DNA of 64,000 bases from Tenuifilaceae bacterium CYCD (GCA_036322835.1 AP027304.1:1178001-1242000), one strand, 5' to 3'. Counted from the stretch's first letter, positions 46,026-56,072 are shown. The notes: a model not told the origin generated them from the sequence alone. A program made the numbers and translations.

Positions 46026-47471
46026 TTATTTATAAAGTGACTTTGCCTTTTTTCCTGATTTATCATAAAATTTAATTTCACCGGTATAATTTGCTACAGC
46101 GGTATTTCCTTGTTCATCCTTGCAGTTTACAATTATGGTGTAGATGTTTTCTGGAGTTTTAGAAACTGAAAAAGATCCTTCGCTAAATGGGAAAAAATTG
46201 CCTCTATCATTTTCAATATTCCAATCAAGAATTACAGACCCCACAAAAAAATGAAATATTGATGTAGATGGGTCTTCAAAGGTATACTCACCAACAGGCA
46301 AATCGGTTTTAGAGGATGAGTGAACATTAAAAACCACGGCATTGTCAGTTCCTGTCATTTCTTCAAAATTAAGACCGGAAGAGGATAAAACAAAAACATG
46401 AGTGTAAACACCTGGAGTGAATTCTCCTTCATAAAGGCTAGCCACTTGGTTTAATTCATATTCAGTACCAAGGTAAGAGAAAGAATTTGGGGTTTGCTCA
46501 ATGTCTTCTGCATACTGTAATGTTCCGGTGTAGTTACCGATAATTTTTTTACCGTTGGAATCCTTACATTCAAAATCGATGATGTACGAATTGTCGGTGT
46601 AATCTACTGTAATAGATCCGTTAACAATATCAATCTCAGTTCCCTCTCGTGTTGCCACATTGTAATCGATAAATACTCTGGCGCTATCGAATGAGAACGT
46701 TTCTTCTGTTTCATTAAAATTGTATTGACCACTGCTTATGGTTGTACTTGAGCTTGATAATATTTCAAAGTAAACGCATTCCCCTGTTCCTGTGCTCGAT
46801 TCAAAATTAATTTCATGGGAAGCTAAGAAAAAATTCAGTTTGTATGCACCATTATCAGTTGTGTCTCCATGGTATACAACTAAGCCTTGGCTTAGAGGGT
46901 ATTCAGTTCCAAGATAGGTGAATGCATTTTCAATTTTTTCAATTTCCTTGGTGTAGAATTGTAGTGCACCCGTGTATGATCCGGAAACCTTTTTGCCATT
47001 GGCATCCTGACAGTTAATTGTTACTGTGTAGGAACTGCCGTTATTGGATATGGTAACGGATCCGTTTGTTATACCAACGCATGTTCCTTCCTCTGTGGTC
47101 AAATTATAGTTAATAAATATTGCTGCGCTGTCAAATGTGAAGGTCTCGCCCGTTTCAGCCGGGAAATACTCTCCACTGGCTAATGCTGTATTTAGAGTTG
47201 AGAACATTTCGAAGAAGATGAAGTTTCCTGTTCCGGTTAATGAATCAAAATTCACGTTGGACGAAGCCAAGCATAGATCTAATTGAAATGGTCCGCTTTT
47301 CTTGTTTGATACATATTTTATTATTGCTCCCTTTGATAAAGAGTAACTTGAGCCATCGTAGTTAAACTCATTTGAATTGGTGTATTGTCCTCCATCATCC
47401 TCCGAACATCCCTGAAAAATTAACCCTAAAGTGAGTAAAATGAGGATTGCCTTAAATAGTTTCTCTTTCAT
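46026..47471 (-). CDS. Surface lipoprotein with three tandem homologous domains
   Basis: A 481-aa lipoprotein. The lipobox LIFQGC puts the acylated Cys at residue 22, followed by Ser-Glu-Asp-Asp. Some Bacteroidota export signals on lipoproteins are acidic residues close to the Cys, so surface display is possible. The rest is three copies of a beta-rich domain of about 140 residues (33-173, 181-320, 329-469), each with the order: Y-x-Y/LG...EYxLxxG, LASSxxNFxxxTGT, SGEYxFxE, FDSAxVFIDYN, NGSxT, CxDxxGKK and GNYTGxLQFY. I do not recognise the family. No SusC/SusD genes are nearby. Confidence 0.75.
   Translation of the reverse strand: MKEKLFKAILILLTLGLIFQGCSEDDGGQYTNSNEFNYDGSSYSLSKGAIIKYVSNKKSGPFQLDLCLASSNVNFDSLTGTGNFIFFEMFSTLNTALASGEYFPAETGETFTFDSAAIFINYNLTTEEGTCVGITNGSVTISNNGSSYTVTINCQDANGKKVSGSYTGALQFYTKEIEKIENAFTYLGTEYPLSQGLVVYHGDTTDNGAYKLNFFLASHEINFESSTGTGECVYFEILSSSSTTISSGQYNFNETEETFSFDSARVFIDYNVATREGTEIDIVNGSITVDYTDNSYIIDFECKDSNGKKIIGNYTGTLQYAEDIEQTPNSFSYLGTEYELNQVASLYEGEFTPGVYTHVFVLSSSGLNFEEMTGTDNAVVFNVHSSSKTDLPVGEYTFEDPSTSIFHFFVGSVILDWNIENDRGNFFPFSEGSFSVSKTPENIYTIIVNCKDEQGNTAVANYTGEIKFYDKSGKKAKSLYK
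46065..47375 (-). repeat. Three tandem protein-domain repeats in the lipoprotein gene
   Basis: Codons 33-173, 181-320 and 329-469. Copies 1 and 2 are closer to each other than to copy 3; each ends in a GNYTG/GSYTG strand and each has one Cys in the same place (INCQD, FECKD, VNCKD). Confidence 0.75.
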
Positions 47472-47708
47472 AAATTGATTTTTATGTTTTTATCTAGTTT
47501 CTTTTTAAACGATAATTAGTTGCGTAAGTTCTAACCATAAATGTATAATTTATAGTATTATTTGAAAAACGATAGAAAATATTTTTTGACAAGTTACAAA
47601 AAAGCCTGATAATTTATTAGAGTAAAACCACAAACCACAAAATGAATAAAATCATTATCATTTAATTAGTTATTCTGCTTATTTTACAATGCCTAAACTT
47701 AAAACATA

Positions 47709-48272
47709 ATGGAGCAAAATAACATTATTCAAACAATTACAATAAGAGTGACCACTGCTAATATAATTGCCTTTGCCTTGCTATTCCCAATAGCAATTAT
47801 CTGTATTATCCCTTATGCTCTAATCTGGGGTGGACAATCACTTATTGATGGTTTTTCATTTCTACGCTCCCATCAAATATTTCTGCTATTAATTTTGATT
47901 GTGGGAATTGTTCTGCATGAAGGTCTACACGGATTAACTTGGGGACTATTTGCCAAATACCGTTTGAAATCCATTCAATATGGAATTAAGTGGGCTTATT
48001 TAACCCCTTATTGTCATTGCTGCGAACCGCTATTGCGAAATCACTATTTACTTGGTGGAATAATGCCGGGCTTGGTTCTGGGATTACTTCCAGTGATAGT
48101 TGCCCTAATATTTGGTATAGGTTGGTTGCTATTGCTAGGTATCTTTTTTATTGGTGCAGCCGGAGGCGATTTAATGGTTCTCTTCAAGTTGGTTAAGGTT
48201 GATAAAAAGTATTTAATACAGGATCATCCCAATGAGATTGGGTTTTTGGTTCTCCGAGATGAAAAAAGTTGA
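47709..48272 (+). CDS. DUF3267 membrane protein, putative zincin
   Basis: A 187-aa membrane protein with about four helices. The second helix carries LHEGLHGLTWG (about 69-79), a HExxH zinc motif embedded in the membrane as in site-2-type proteases and DUF3267 proteins. No second metal-ligand motif can be assigned confidently, so activity is uncertain. It precedes the GH92 gene; the stop codon falls inside a heptanucleotide repeat tract. The 237-base divergent gap upstream (47472-47708) is AT-rich and shows nothing further. Confidence 0.75.
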   Translation: MEQNNIIQTITIRVTTANIIAFALLFPIAIICIIPYALIWGGQSLIDGFSFLRSHQIFLLLILIVGIVLHEGLHGLTWGLFAKYRLKSIQYGIKWAYLTPYCHCCEPLLRNHYLLGGIMPGLVLGLLPVIVALIFGIGWLLLLGIFFIGAAGGDLMVLFKLVKVDKKYLIQDHPNEIGFLVLRDEKS

Positions 48273-48295
48273 TGGTTGATGGTTGTTCGTTGATA
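48268..48295 (+). repeat. Second heptanucleotide repeat tract (GTTGATR)
   Basis: Units GTTGATG, GTTGATG, GTTGTTC, GTTGATA. The first unit contains the TGA stop codon of the DUF3267 gene. It shares the unusual GTTGTTC unit with the tract at 44603-44630. Confidence 0.7.
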
Positions 48296-48351
48296 GTGAA
48301 GGAAAACATTACCTAAAGCCTAATGGTCATAAAGTCAAAATTCCAAACAAT

Positions 48352-50643
48352 ATGAGGTACCTAAATTTAACAATCGTTTTCCTAGTTTTTAGTTTAGTTA
48401 GCCATTCGCAAACCACTAAAAATTTCATCCAATGGGTAAACCCATTTATCGGAACTGAGCGTATGGGTCACACCTTTCCTGGGGCAACTGTTCCGTTTGG
48501 GGCTGTTCAGCTAAGTCCCGATACCGACACAATTCCCTATGCCAATAACGGTAAGTACAACCCCGATGCTTACAAGTATTGCGCAGGTTACCAGTACGTC
48601 GATAGCACAATTGTTGGTTTTAGCCATACCCATTTCAGCGGTACAGGTCATTCGGATTTAGGTGATATTCTAATAATGCCAACCTTGGGCGAGTTGCAGT
48701 TGAACCCCGGTACAGCATCAAATCCAAGTTCAGGATATCGATCCAAATTCTCCCATAAGCAGGAATTTGCTGAGCCAAACTACTATAGAGTGAACCTACT
48801 CGATCACAATATAAATGCTGAACTTACCACAACAGCAAGGGTCGGGGTTCATCAGTACACATTCCCAAAATCCGATTCAGCGCATATCATTCTCGATTTA
48901 ATTCACGGAATTTACAACTACCCCGATAAGAATGTTTGGACATTTATCCGTGTTGAGAACGATACGTTGATCACTGGGTATCGCCAAACACACGGTTGGG
49001 CAAGAACCCGCACAGTTTACTTTGCCATTGCGTTTTCCAAACCTTTCAAAACTTACGGAATTGTAAATGGCGAAACTTTAGTTTACCGTGGATTCTGGAG
49101 AAAATTCAACCAAAATAGCAACTTTCCCGAGAATGCAGGCCGACAAATTCGTTGCCATTTCGATTTTGCTACCACAGAAGGAGAGAAGATTATGCTTAAG
49201 GTAGCCATATCGCCCGTTAGTACCAGTGGAGCTTTGGCCAATATGATTGCCGAAACACCACACAATAATTTCGATGCAATCAAGCTTCAAGGTCAGCAGC
49301 AGTGGAACAATGAACTTGGTAAAATTGACGTGGAGACACTTACTAACGACGATAAAATTAACTTTTACACATCGTTATATCACACCTATTTAGGGCCAAC
49401 TATTTATATGGATACTGATAGAAAGTATCGTGGATTAGATCAGAATATTCACACGGCTTCCGATTTCGATAATTACACAACCTTCTCGCTTTGGGATACC
49501 TACCGCGCTTTGCATCCGCTATTCAACATTATTCAACCTAGCCGAAATGCTAGTATGATAAAATCGATGCTGGCGCATTACAGCCAAAGCGTTCACTCTA
49601 TGCTGCCAATTTGGTCGCACTATGCCAATGAGAACTGGTGTATGATTGGCTACCATTCCGTTTCTGTGATTGCCGATGCCGCAATAAAGGGAAACGATAA
49701 CTTCGATTTAAACTATGCGCTTGAGGCATCGGTTCGTAGTGCAAAGAATGGCTGGTACGATGGACTGGCCGATTATATGAATCTGGGTTATGTTCCCGAG
49801 GATAAATCGGGTAGTTCTGTTTCCAAAACACTGGAATATGCTTATGACGACTGGTGTATTGCGCAGTTAGCAAAAAAATTAAATAGAATGGATATTTACG
49901 ATGAGTTCAGAAAGCGCTCATCGAATTACATAAATATTTTCGATAAGTCAATAGGGTTTACTCGTCCACGCCTTTCCGATGGAACCTTTAAGTCAGATTT
50001 CGATATGCTGAGCACTCACGGACAGGGTTTTATTGAGGGAAATTCTTGGAATTACAGTTTGTATGTTCCGCACAATCCTGAATCGTTGGTTGAACTGTAT
50101 GGAGGTAAAAAGAAATTTGGAATTTATCTCGATTCCCTTTTTACAATGCACCTGCCCGACAAGTACTTTGAGGGCACCGAGGACATTACCCGCGATGGAC
50201 TAATAGGTAATTATGTTCACGGCAATGAGCCATCGCATCATGTGGCTTATCTCTATAACTGGACAAATAAACCTTGGAAAACCCAGCAAACCGTTCGAAT
50301 GATTTGCGAGATGATGTACAAACCCAAACCCGATGGACTTTGCGGTAACGACGATTGTGGTCAAATGAGTGCTTGGTATATATTCAGTTCATTGGGATTT
50401 TACCCTGTAGCACCTGCATCGGATTTTTACTCACTGGGTAGCCCTTTGGTAAAATCTGCTGTATTACATTTTGAAAATGGCAAAACATTGAAGATTATCG
50501 CCAAAAATCAATCACCCCAGAATGTTTACGTTAAAAAGGTTCTGCTCAATGGTAAACCAATTTTAAGCAATCAACTAAAGCATTCCGATTTAATGGAAGG
50601 CGGGGAGTTGGTTTTAGAGATGAGCCCAACACCTAAAAAATAG
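48352..50643 (+). CDS. GH92 family alpha-mannosidase, exported
   Basis: A 763-aa secreted glycosidase. GH92 enzymes are calcium-dependent exo-alpha-mannosidases (mainly alpha-1,2) acting on N-glycan or yeast-mannan type glycans. The start is ATG 48352, which gives a signal peptide ending SHSQ; the longer in-frame extension begins at TTG and lies in the repeat tract. Hallmarks seen are VNPFIGTERMGHTFPGATVPFGAVQLSPD (in part), GFSHTHFSGTG, SLWDTYRALHPL, GNEPSHHVAYLYNW and GNDDCGQMSAWYIFSSLGFYPV. The length is typical. No other polysaccharide-utilisation genes adjoin it. Confidence 0.95.
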   Translation: MRYLNLTIVFLVFSLVSHSQTTKNFIQWVNPFIGTERMGHTFPGATVPFGAVQLSPDTDTIPYANNGKYNPDAYKYCAGYQYVDSTIVGFSHTHFSGTGHSDLGDILIMPTLGELQLNPGTASNPSSGYRSKFSHKQEFAEPNYYRVNLLDHNINAELTTTARVGVHQYTFPKSDSAHIILDLIHGIYNYPDKNVWTFIRVENDTLITGYRQTHGWARTRTVYFAIAFSKPFKTYGIVNGETLVYRGFWRKFNQNSNFPENAGRQIRCHFDFATTEGEKIMLKVAISPVSTSGALANMIAETPHNNFDAIKLQGQQQWNNELGKIDVETLTNDDKINFYTSLYHTYLGPTIYMDTDRKYRGLDQNIHTASDFDNYTTFSLWDTYRALHPLFNIIQPSRNASMIKSMLAHYSQSVHSMLPIWSHYANENWCMIGYHSVSVIADAAIKGNDNFDLNYALEASVRSAKNGWYDGLADYMNLGYVPEDKSGSSVSKTLEYAYDDWCIAQLAKKLNRMDIYDEFRKRSSNYINIFDKSIGFTRPRLSDGTFKSDFDMLSTHGQGFIEGNSWNYSLYVPHNPESLVELYGGKKKFGIYLDSLFTMHLPDKYFEGTEDITRDGLIGNYVHGNEPSHHVAYLYNWTNKPWKTQQTVRMICEMMYKPKPDGLCGNDDCGQMSAWYIFSSLGFYPVAPASDFYSLGSPLVKSAVLHFENGKTLKIIAKNQSPQNVYVKKVLLNGKPILSNQLKHSDLMEGGELVLEMSPTPKK

Positions 50644-50646
50644 GCA

Positions 50647-50678
50647 TAAAAAACCTCCAGAAAATCTGGAGGTTTTTT
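50647..50678. terminator. Bidirectional terminator between GH92 and the exported nuclease
   Basis: A 9-bp stem AACCTCCAG/CTGGAGGTT with 5-base loop, T run on the right and A run on the left, so it can end both convergent genes. It starts 3 bases after the GH92 stop codon. Confidence 0.85.
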
Positions 50679-50694
50679 AATTATAGTTAAATCA

Positions 50695-53600
50695 TTATTG
50701 TTTTATTACTCTCAAAACCGTTGTTCTATTGTTATTGGTTATTTTAATAATATAAATACCCGTTTTTAGATTGCTCGCATTTATTGGGTATGTTTTATCG
50801 GAAAATTCAGTTTGATAGACAACTTTTCCAATAATATCCATAACCATAACATTTGTCTTACCAGATTTATCAACTTCGATATTTATTGCGTCGGTAAACG
50901 GATTAGGATATAATCTAACACTTTCAGAAGTATTATCACTAATGCTTGATGCTGGGCTAACCGTATAACTCAAAATATCGCTGTAGGCCTGATAACCTTC
51001 CATATCATAGGCTTTAATTCTATAGTAAACCGTTGTTCCTGTAGTTTGAACGGGAATAGTTCCAGTGTAACTAGATGTTGAATTTGCCATTGTAACCTGA
51101 TAATTCAGAGTATTATTAGCGTAACCCCATTGAATTAAAACGGTTCCCAATCTTCCTTCAGGATCACTAACCTGTGCCGAAATGCTAACGTTATCAGCAG
51201 ATGTTGGATTTTCAGGATCGCGGCTTAAGTTGTCTATGACAGGATTTTGGTTTGTTGCTACTGTGAAAGATTGCGAATAGTAAGCAGTGTCCTCTGCATT
51301 ATCAATTGCCGAAATCTTATAGTATAGAGTTTTTGCCTGTGCTTGCGAAGGAATTATGGCGGAGTATGTGCTATTGTCACCGTCCATCTCAACGGAGTTG
51401 TCATTTGCTTCAGGTGTTATGCCCCAGCTTAACAATGCTTTTTCAACGACTCCATCGTTATCCACGATATTTGCTGAAATTGTAATTGACTGACCCGTAA
51501 CAGGATTTGTTGGATCCAGAATGACAGAACTAATAATTGGTAAATCGTTGTTTAGAGTTACAGAATAACTTAAAATATCGCTTTGGGTTTGACTGTTTTC
51601 CTGATCCTTTGCGATGATTCTGTAATAAACGGTTTGTCCTCCTGTTTGCGATGGTATTACCGCAGAGAAAGTAGATGAAGAATTAGTCATGATAAGCTCG
51701 TTGGTCAAACCGGTTGCTGTTAGTCCCCAGAATAATTTTACGTTATCTAATCTCCCCTCTGGATCAACTACCTGCGCTGAAACATTTACATTATCCGTAG
51801 ATGTAGGACTTGCCGGATTGATTGTGATGTTCGAAATAGAAGGAGCCATATTTACCAAAATTGTGTAGTTCAGAACATCGCTTTGGCTTTGGTTGCTCTC
51901 CTGATCGCTAGCAATAATTCTGAAATATATGGTTTGACTGGCTGCCTGAGCGGGGATTGTAGCAGAAAATGTAGCAGAAACATTTGTCATGGAAAGTTCA
52001 TTGGTCAATTCACTCTCGGTTAACCCCCAGTATAATTTTACGTTGCCTAAGCGATTTTCTGGATCTACAACTTCGGCGGTAATGGTTACGTTATCTGTAA
52101 ATGCAGGTGTTTCAGGATTAATTGTGATATTTGAAATTGTTGGAATCCCGTTTGCTAGAACGGTGTAACTTAAAATATCGCTCTGACCTTGAGTTGCTTC
52201 CAGATCTGTTGCAACGATTTTGTAGTAAACAGTCTGGCTGGAGGCCTGTGCGGGAATTGTTGCTGAGTAGATTAACGCAGCGCTAGTCATAGTAATCTCA
52301 TTGGTCAAATTGCCTTTGGTTAATCCCCATAATAGTTTTACATTAACCAGATGTCCTTCTGGATCTTCTATTTCTGCTGAAATTGTAACATTATCTGCAA
52401 AGGTCGGACTTGTTGGATTTATGTTGATGTTTGTGATTGCTGGGCTCTCGTTAGCCAGAACAGTATAGTTGAAAATACCGCTTTGATTTTGATTATTTTC
52501 CTGATCATTAGCAATAATTCTGTAGTAAACAATTTGATTGGCGGTCTGGGCAGGAATTGTTGCCGAGTATGTAGATGACACGCCCGTCATTGTAAGTTCG
52601 TTCGACAAGTTGTCATTTGTAAGTCCCCAGTAAAGTTTTACATTGTCCAATCTTCCCTCGGGATCAATAACTTGAGTTGAAATAACCACATTATCAATAA
52701 ATCTTGGGGTTATTGGCTCAATACTAATATCAGAAATTGAGGGCAATTCGTTCACTCCAATGGTAATACTGCTGTTGTATTTTGCCGTATCATCAGAATT
52801 GTCTATAGCCTCAATTCTATAGTACAATGTTCCGGCAATACTTTGTGCAGAAATCGATGCAGAGTAATCGTTTCCATTTGCTGACATTTCGATATTGGAA
52901 TCGCTGGCCTCAGCGGTTGTTCCCCAGTTTAATAGAACTTTTGTTACCGTTCCATCGGAATCAGTTATGTTAGCGGAAACGGAGATTGATAGACCAGTAA
53001 CTGGATTGGTAGGATTAATTTCGATTGCTGAAATCACTGGAAGGATATTTCCGGTACTATTTTCTACATAATAACTAAGTATACTGCTCTGAGATTGATT
53101 GCCTTCCGTATCGCTTGCAATAATTCTATAGTAAATGGTTTGTTCCCCGGTTTGGACAGGAATAGTTGCGGTGTATGTTGATGAGGATGCGCTCATCGTT
53201 ATTTGGTTACTTAGGCTTACATCCGATAATCCCCAGTAGAGAATGGCCGAACTCAAACTTCCTTCTGGATCAACAATATTTGCACTTATCATCACTTCGC
53301 TTGTTGAGGTCGGATTGGATGGATTTTGACCGATGTTGTTTATTGTTGGTAACTGATTCTCGGTAATTGTTAATGAATGATACGAGTACGAAATATCACC
53401 TGAATTATCGGTTGCAGATATTTTGAAATAAAGCGTACCAACCTGATTTTGAGCAGGAACTGTTGTGGAGTAAACATCTCCATTTGCTGTCATATTAGTA
53501 GAAAAATCGGTAGCCTCTTCTGTTGTTCCCCAGCCAAGAACGGCGTTCTCAACAGTTCCATCTGCATCAGTAATGGTTGCTGAAATGGCTATGGTTTGTC

Positions 53601-55494
53601 CTACTGCAGGGGACAATGGTGTTGAATTAAATGATGAAATATTGGGCAACTCATTTGGGATTGATTCGGGTTGTGTCCACTCTAAATCGTCTATGGCAAT
53701 TCGGGCAGCGCCATTGCTGACCAATTTTATTACGAAATCGCCCGAAACGTTCACTGTAAATGTTGATGTTTCAACAGCAGTGGTAACGTTAGCCGTTCCA
53801 ATGGAATTATTATTAATATAAAGGGTGATTATTCCACCGCTACCTGAAAATTTTTGTTGATGTTTAAACCTAATTTGAGTACATCCACCGGTTATGGTTT
53901 GAGATTGAACAGAGGGTAGCGTGCTTGTGATATCTTTAAAGCAAATCGCTCTGGTATTAATAGTTTGATCAGTTCTTGCTGATGTTGCGTTCCAATCTAT
54001 TTTGTTATCTCCAGTCCAACTTATGCTTGAGTATGATGTTGCGCTCGCGGGCATATTCTCAAAAGTTTCAGTAGCCCAACTTCCTGTGCTTGCTGCGGTC
54101 ACATTGATAGAGAAGGATTGATCAACAGAACTTGTACCATCTCCTGCTGTTAATACAACATTGCTTGTTCCGCTTGCCGTTGGTGTACCGGAAAGAGTTG
54201 CTATTCCGTTTCCTGTTGAGGTTAGCGTTAGCCAATCGGGTTTGGTTGTAGCATTAATTGTAAATGTCGACCCAGCGTTTCCTGTCACGAAAACATTATA
54301 GTTATACTCCGTTCTAACCAGTCCTGTTGTTACAGGTGTACTTGTGAATTGCAAAGGAACAATTGAAGAAGCAACAGTTATAGTAAAACTTTGATTTGCG
54401 CTAGATGTACCATCCGTAACATTGAGAACTACGCTATTTGCGCCAACATTTGCTTCGGCAGGTGTTCCTGAGAGAGTAGCCGTTCCATTTCCTGTTGATG
54501 TTAATGTTAACCAGCTTGGATTTGTTGGTGCTGTAATTGTAAAGGTTGCGCCGGAACTTCCCGTAACGGTGATATTGTAAGTATAAGCAGAGCCTGCCTG
54601 TGCCGTTGTGATAGCTGAACTTGTAAACGAAACGTTTACTGTACCATCTCCCCAAATTTGCTCTGCATACTCAGGGTGGTCGATAAATGGGTTACGATTA
54701 TGCTGGTAGTTATTGTAAACAACATTGTTTCGATCTATTTCCTTTTGGCTTACAGGATCCAACTCATTCCATTCTAACAGCATGTTTTTTGCCCATTCTG
54801 AAAAAGCGGGGAATTGTGTTCCATCTAACATGTCTGAACTCCAATTCGCAACAATATCGTGATAACGAGTTACCATGTAAAAATATGAGCGAGCAAAGTC
54901 TCCTTTGAAACTATCGATAGGTTCAAAAACAGTTCCAGTATATCCAGAATACGAACAAGGCCCCAATTTGCTACCGTTTAGCGATGTCCATGTTGGGCTG
55001 GATACTTCTCCGAAAGGATAATTACTTCTCATCCCGTTTACTTTTCCATCGGTTGGGTATAGGTGGAATAAGTCGGTATACATTGGCGTAGCATCACTAA
55101 ACCAACTTTTGGGGAATGAGTGCTCTCTATTATAGCAATCACCTTCGATGCTGTATGTTCCACATTGATCGGAACTGAAAGTAAACTCGTATGGGGTAGT
55201 TCCTCCAGGAATATCTGAGTACATATCCCAAACCTTCCCATTACTTTTTTTGTCGGTGTACTGAAATGCTGTCCATAGAGCGCTGTATGACAGCGATGTG
55301 TGCCCTTTAATTATATCATATAGCGCTGATTTTAGTTCATTGCCAGTTTTTCCATTGGCTGCATCATAGTAGCCATCAGGAGCCTGTGCAAACGAGAAAA
55401 TAAAAGATGACAAAACAAAAAGTGTTACAAGAAAAAATTTCCTGCTCTTTAGTCGTCCCAAATTCTTTCCTATAAAATTCTCAAAATTTCTCAT
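50695..55494 (-). CDS. Secreted endonuclease I protein with Ig-like repeats and type IX sorting domain
   Basis: A 1599-aa exported protein, largest in the window. In order: signal peptide (1-37); endonuclease I domain of the EndA/NucM type (about 40-285) with NREHSFPKSWF (122-132), DLFHLYPTDG and NYQHNRNPFIDHPE; two putative Ig-like domains (about 286-466) each with WLTLTSTGNG and LSGTP; a lectin- or adhesin-like beta domain (about 470-607); nine Ig-like repeats of about 100 residues (614-1515); and a type IX secretion C-terminal domain (about 1527-1599, LYPNPF start, GIYIIKI). It is predicted to reach the cell surface or medium and cut DNA or RNA there. No specific regulator is seen. Confidence 0.9.
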   Translation of the reverse strand: MRNFENFIGKNLGRLKSRKFFLVTLFVLSSFIFSFAQAPDGYYDAANGKTGNELKSALYDIIKGHTSLSYSALWTAFQYTDKKSNGKVWDMYSDIPGGTTPYEFTFSSDQCGTYSIEGDCYNREHSFPKSWFSDATPMYTDLFHLYPTDGKVNGMRSNYPFGEVSSPTWTSLNGSKLGPCSYSGYTGTVFEPIDSFKGDFARSYFYMVTRYHDIVANWSSDMLDGTQFPAFSEWAKNMLLEWNELDPVSQKEIDRNNVVYNNYQHNRNPFIDHPEYAEQIWGDGTVNVSFTSSAITTAQAGSAYTYNITVTGSSGATFTITAPTNPSWLTLTSTGNGTATLSGTPAEANVGANSVVLNVTDGTSSANQSFTITVASSIVPLQFTSTPVTTGLVRTEYNYNVFVTGNAGSTFTINATTKPDWLTLTSTGNGIATLSGTPTASGTSNVVLTAGDGTSSVDQSFSINVTAASTGSWATETFENMPASATSYSSISWTGDNKIDWNATSARTDQTINTRAICFKDITSTLPSVQSQTITGGCTQIRFKHQQKFSGSGGIITLYINNNSIGTANVTTAVETSTFTVNVSGDFVIKLVSNGAARIAIDDLEWTQPESIPNELPNISSFNSTPLSPAVGQTIAISATITDADGTVENAVLGWGTTEEATDFSTNMTANGDVYSTTVPAQNQVGTLYFKISATDNSGDISYSYHSLTITENQLPTINNIGQNPSNPTSTSEVMISANIVDPEGSLSSAILYWGLSDVSLSNQITMSASSSTYTATIPVQTGEQTIYYRIIASDTEGNQSQSSILSYYVENSTGNILPVISAIEINPTNPVTGLSISVSANITDSDGTVTKVLLNWGTTAEASDSNIEMSANGNDYSASISAQSIAGTLYYRIEAIDNSDDTAKYNSSITIGVNELPSISDISIEPITPRFIDNVVISTQVIDPEGRLDNVKLYWGLTNDNLSNELTMTGVSSTYSATIPAQTANQIVYYRIIANDQENNQNQSGIFNYTVLANESPAITNININPTSPTFADNVTISAEIEDPEGHLVNVKLLWGLTKGNLTNEITMTSAALIYSATIPAQASSQTVYYKIVATDLEATQGQSDILSYTVLANGIPTISNITINPETPAFTDNVTITAEVVDPENRLGNVKLYWGLTESELTNELSMTNVSATFSATIPAQAASQTIYFRIIASDQESNQSQSDVLNYTILVNMAPSISNITINPASPTSTDNVNVSAQVVDPEGRLDNVKLFWGLTATGLTNELIMTNSSSTFSAVIPSQTGGQTVYYRIIAKDQENSQTQSDILSYSVTLNNDLPIISSVILDPTNPVTGQSITISANIVDNDGVVEKALLSWGITPEANDNSVEMDGDNSTYSAIIPSQAQAKTLYYKISAIDNAEDTAYYSQSFTVATNQNPVIDNLSRDPENPTSADNVSISAQVSDPEGRLGTVLIQWGYANNTLNYQVTMANSTSSYTGTIPVQTTGTTVYYRIKAYDMEGYQAYSDILSYTVSPASSISDNTSESVRLYPNPFTDAINIEVDKSGKTNVMVMDIIGKVVYQTEFSDKTYPINASNLKTGIYIIKITNNNRTTVLRVIKQ
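50950..53655 (-). repeat. Nine tandem Ig-like protein repeats of about 100 residues
   Basis: Codons 614-1515, unit borders at about 614, 713, 816, 915, 1015, 1115, 1215, 1316 and 1415. Two subtypes occur: D type (units 1, 3, 8: DxDGT/V, WGTT/WGIT, AxDN) and P type (units 2, 4, 5, 6, 7, 9: DPEGRL, YWGL, TNE, YYRI). Units 4-7 are all P type and nearly exactly 100 residues each. Confidence 0.9.
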
Positions 55495-55523
55495 GTAATA
55501 AAATTTATATTTATAATATACTG

Positions 55524-56072
55524 TTAGTTACATATTACTATATCAACAGGCAAATCAAATTCTGCAACAGGAACGGAATCTACCAATTGAAATTCATAGC
55601 CAACACCTATTTTTAGAACTTTAGCAAGTTGGGTCATCAGCCTATCGTAAAATCCTTTTCCGCGCCCAAGCCTATTCCCTTTTTTATCGAAAGCAACTCC
55701 TGGAATAATTGCAAACTCAATCTCCGATGGATTGACTATTGGTCCAGTGGTTGGTTCCATAATTCCAAAACTGTTGCTTTGCGTCAACTTCTCTGTTCCA
55801 GTATAAAGTCTTAGTTCAAGATTATCACCCACAACAACAGGTAAAATCATTCTTTTTGTCTTGCTCCATTTCATTACAAATTCATGAGTTGTAATTTCGT
55901 CGGGCAACGACCAAAAAGCAAGAACGGTATTTGCAGCCTTAAACTCCTCCATGGTTTCAACTTCAGCAAAAACTATGTCGGACTTAGTTTTGGCTTCGTC
56001 TGTACTGACCAGTTTTTTCCTCTGTCGAATTAATTTTCTGAGTTGATTCTTAAAATCCGATATATTTTCCAT
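55524..56072 (-). CDS. 5-formyltetrahydrofolate cyclo-ligase
   Basis: This enzyme turns 5-formyl-THF into 5,10-methenyl-THF with ATP. The 182-aa protein has an N-terminal basic segment (LRKLIRQRKKLVS), FWSLPDEITTHEF, and the C-terminal nucleotide and folate motif FDKKGNRLGRGKGFYDR. The start is ATG 56072; the in-frame TTG nine codons upstream would add an unusual extension. It lies 28 bases after the peptidase-barrel gene on the same strand. Confidence 0.94.
   Translation of the reverse strand: MENISDFKNQLRKLIRQRKKLVSTDEAKTKSDIVFAEVETMEEFKAANTVLAFWSLPDEITTHEFVMKWSKTKRMILPVVVGDNLELRLYTGTEKLTQSNSFGIMEPTTGPIVNPSEIEFAIIPGVAFDKKGNRLGRGKGFYDRLMTQLAKVLKIGVGYEFQLVDSVPVAEFDLPVDIVICN

Noticed and set aside
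50950-53655. Regular DNA repeats that might suggest a CRISPR-like or satellite array
   Set aside because: The period is about 300 bases, in frame, and codes for Ig-like protein domains.
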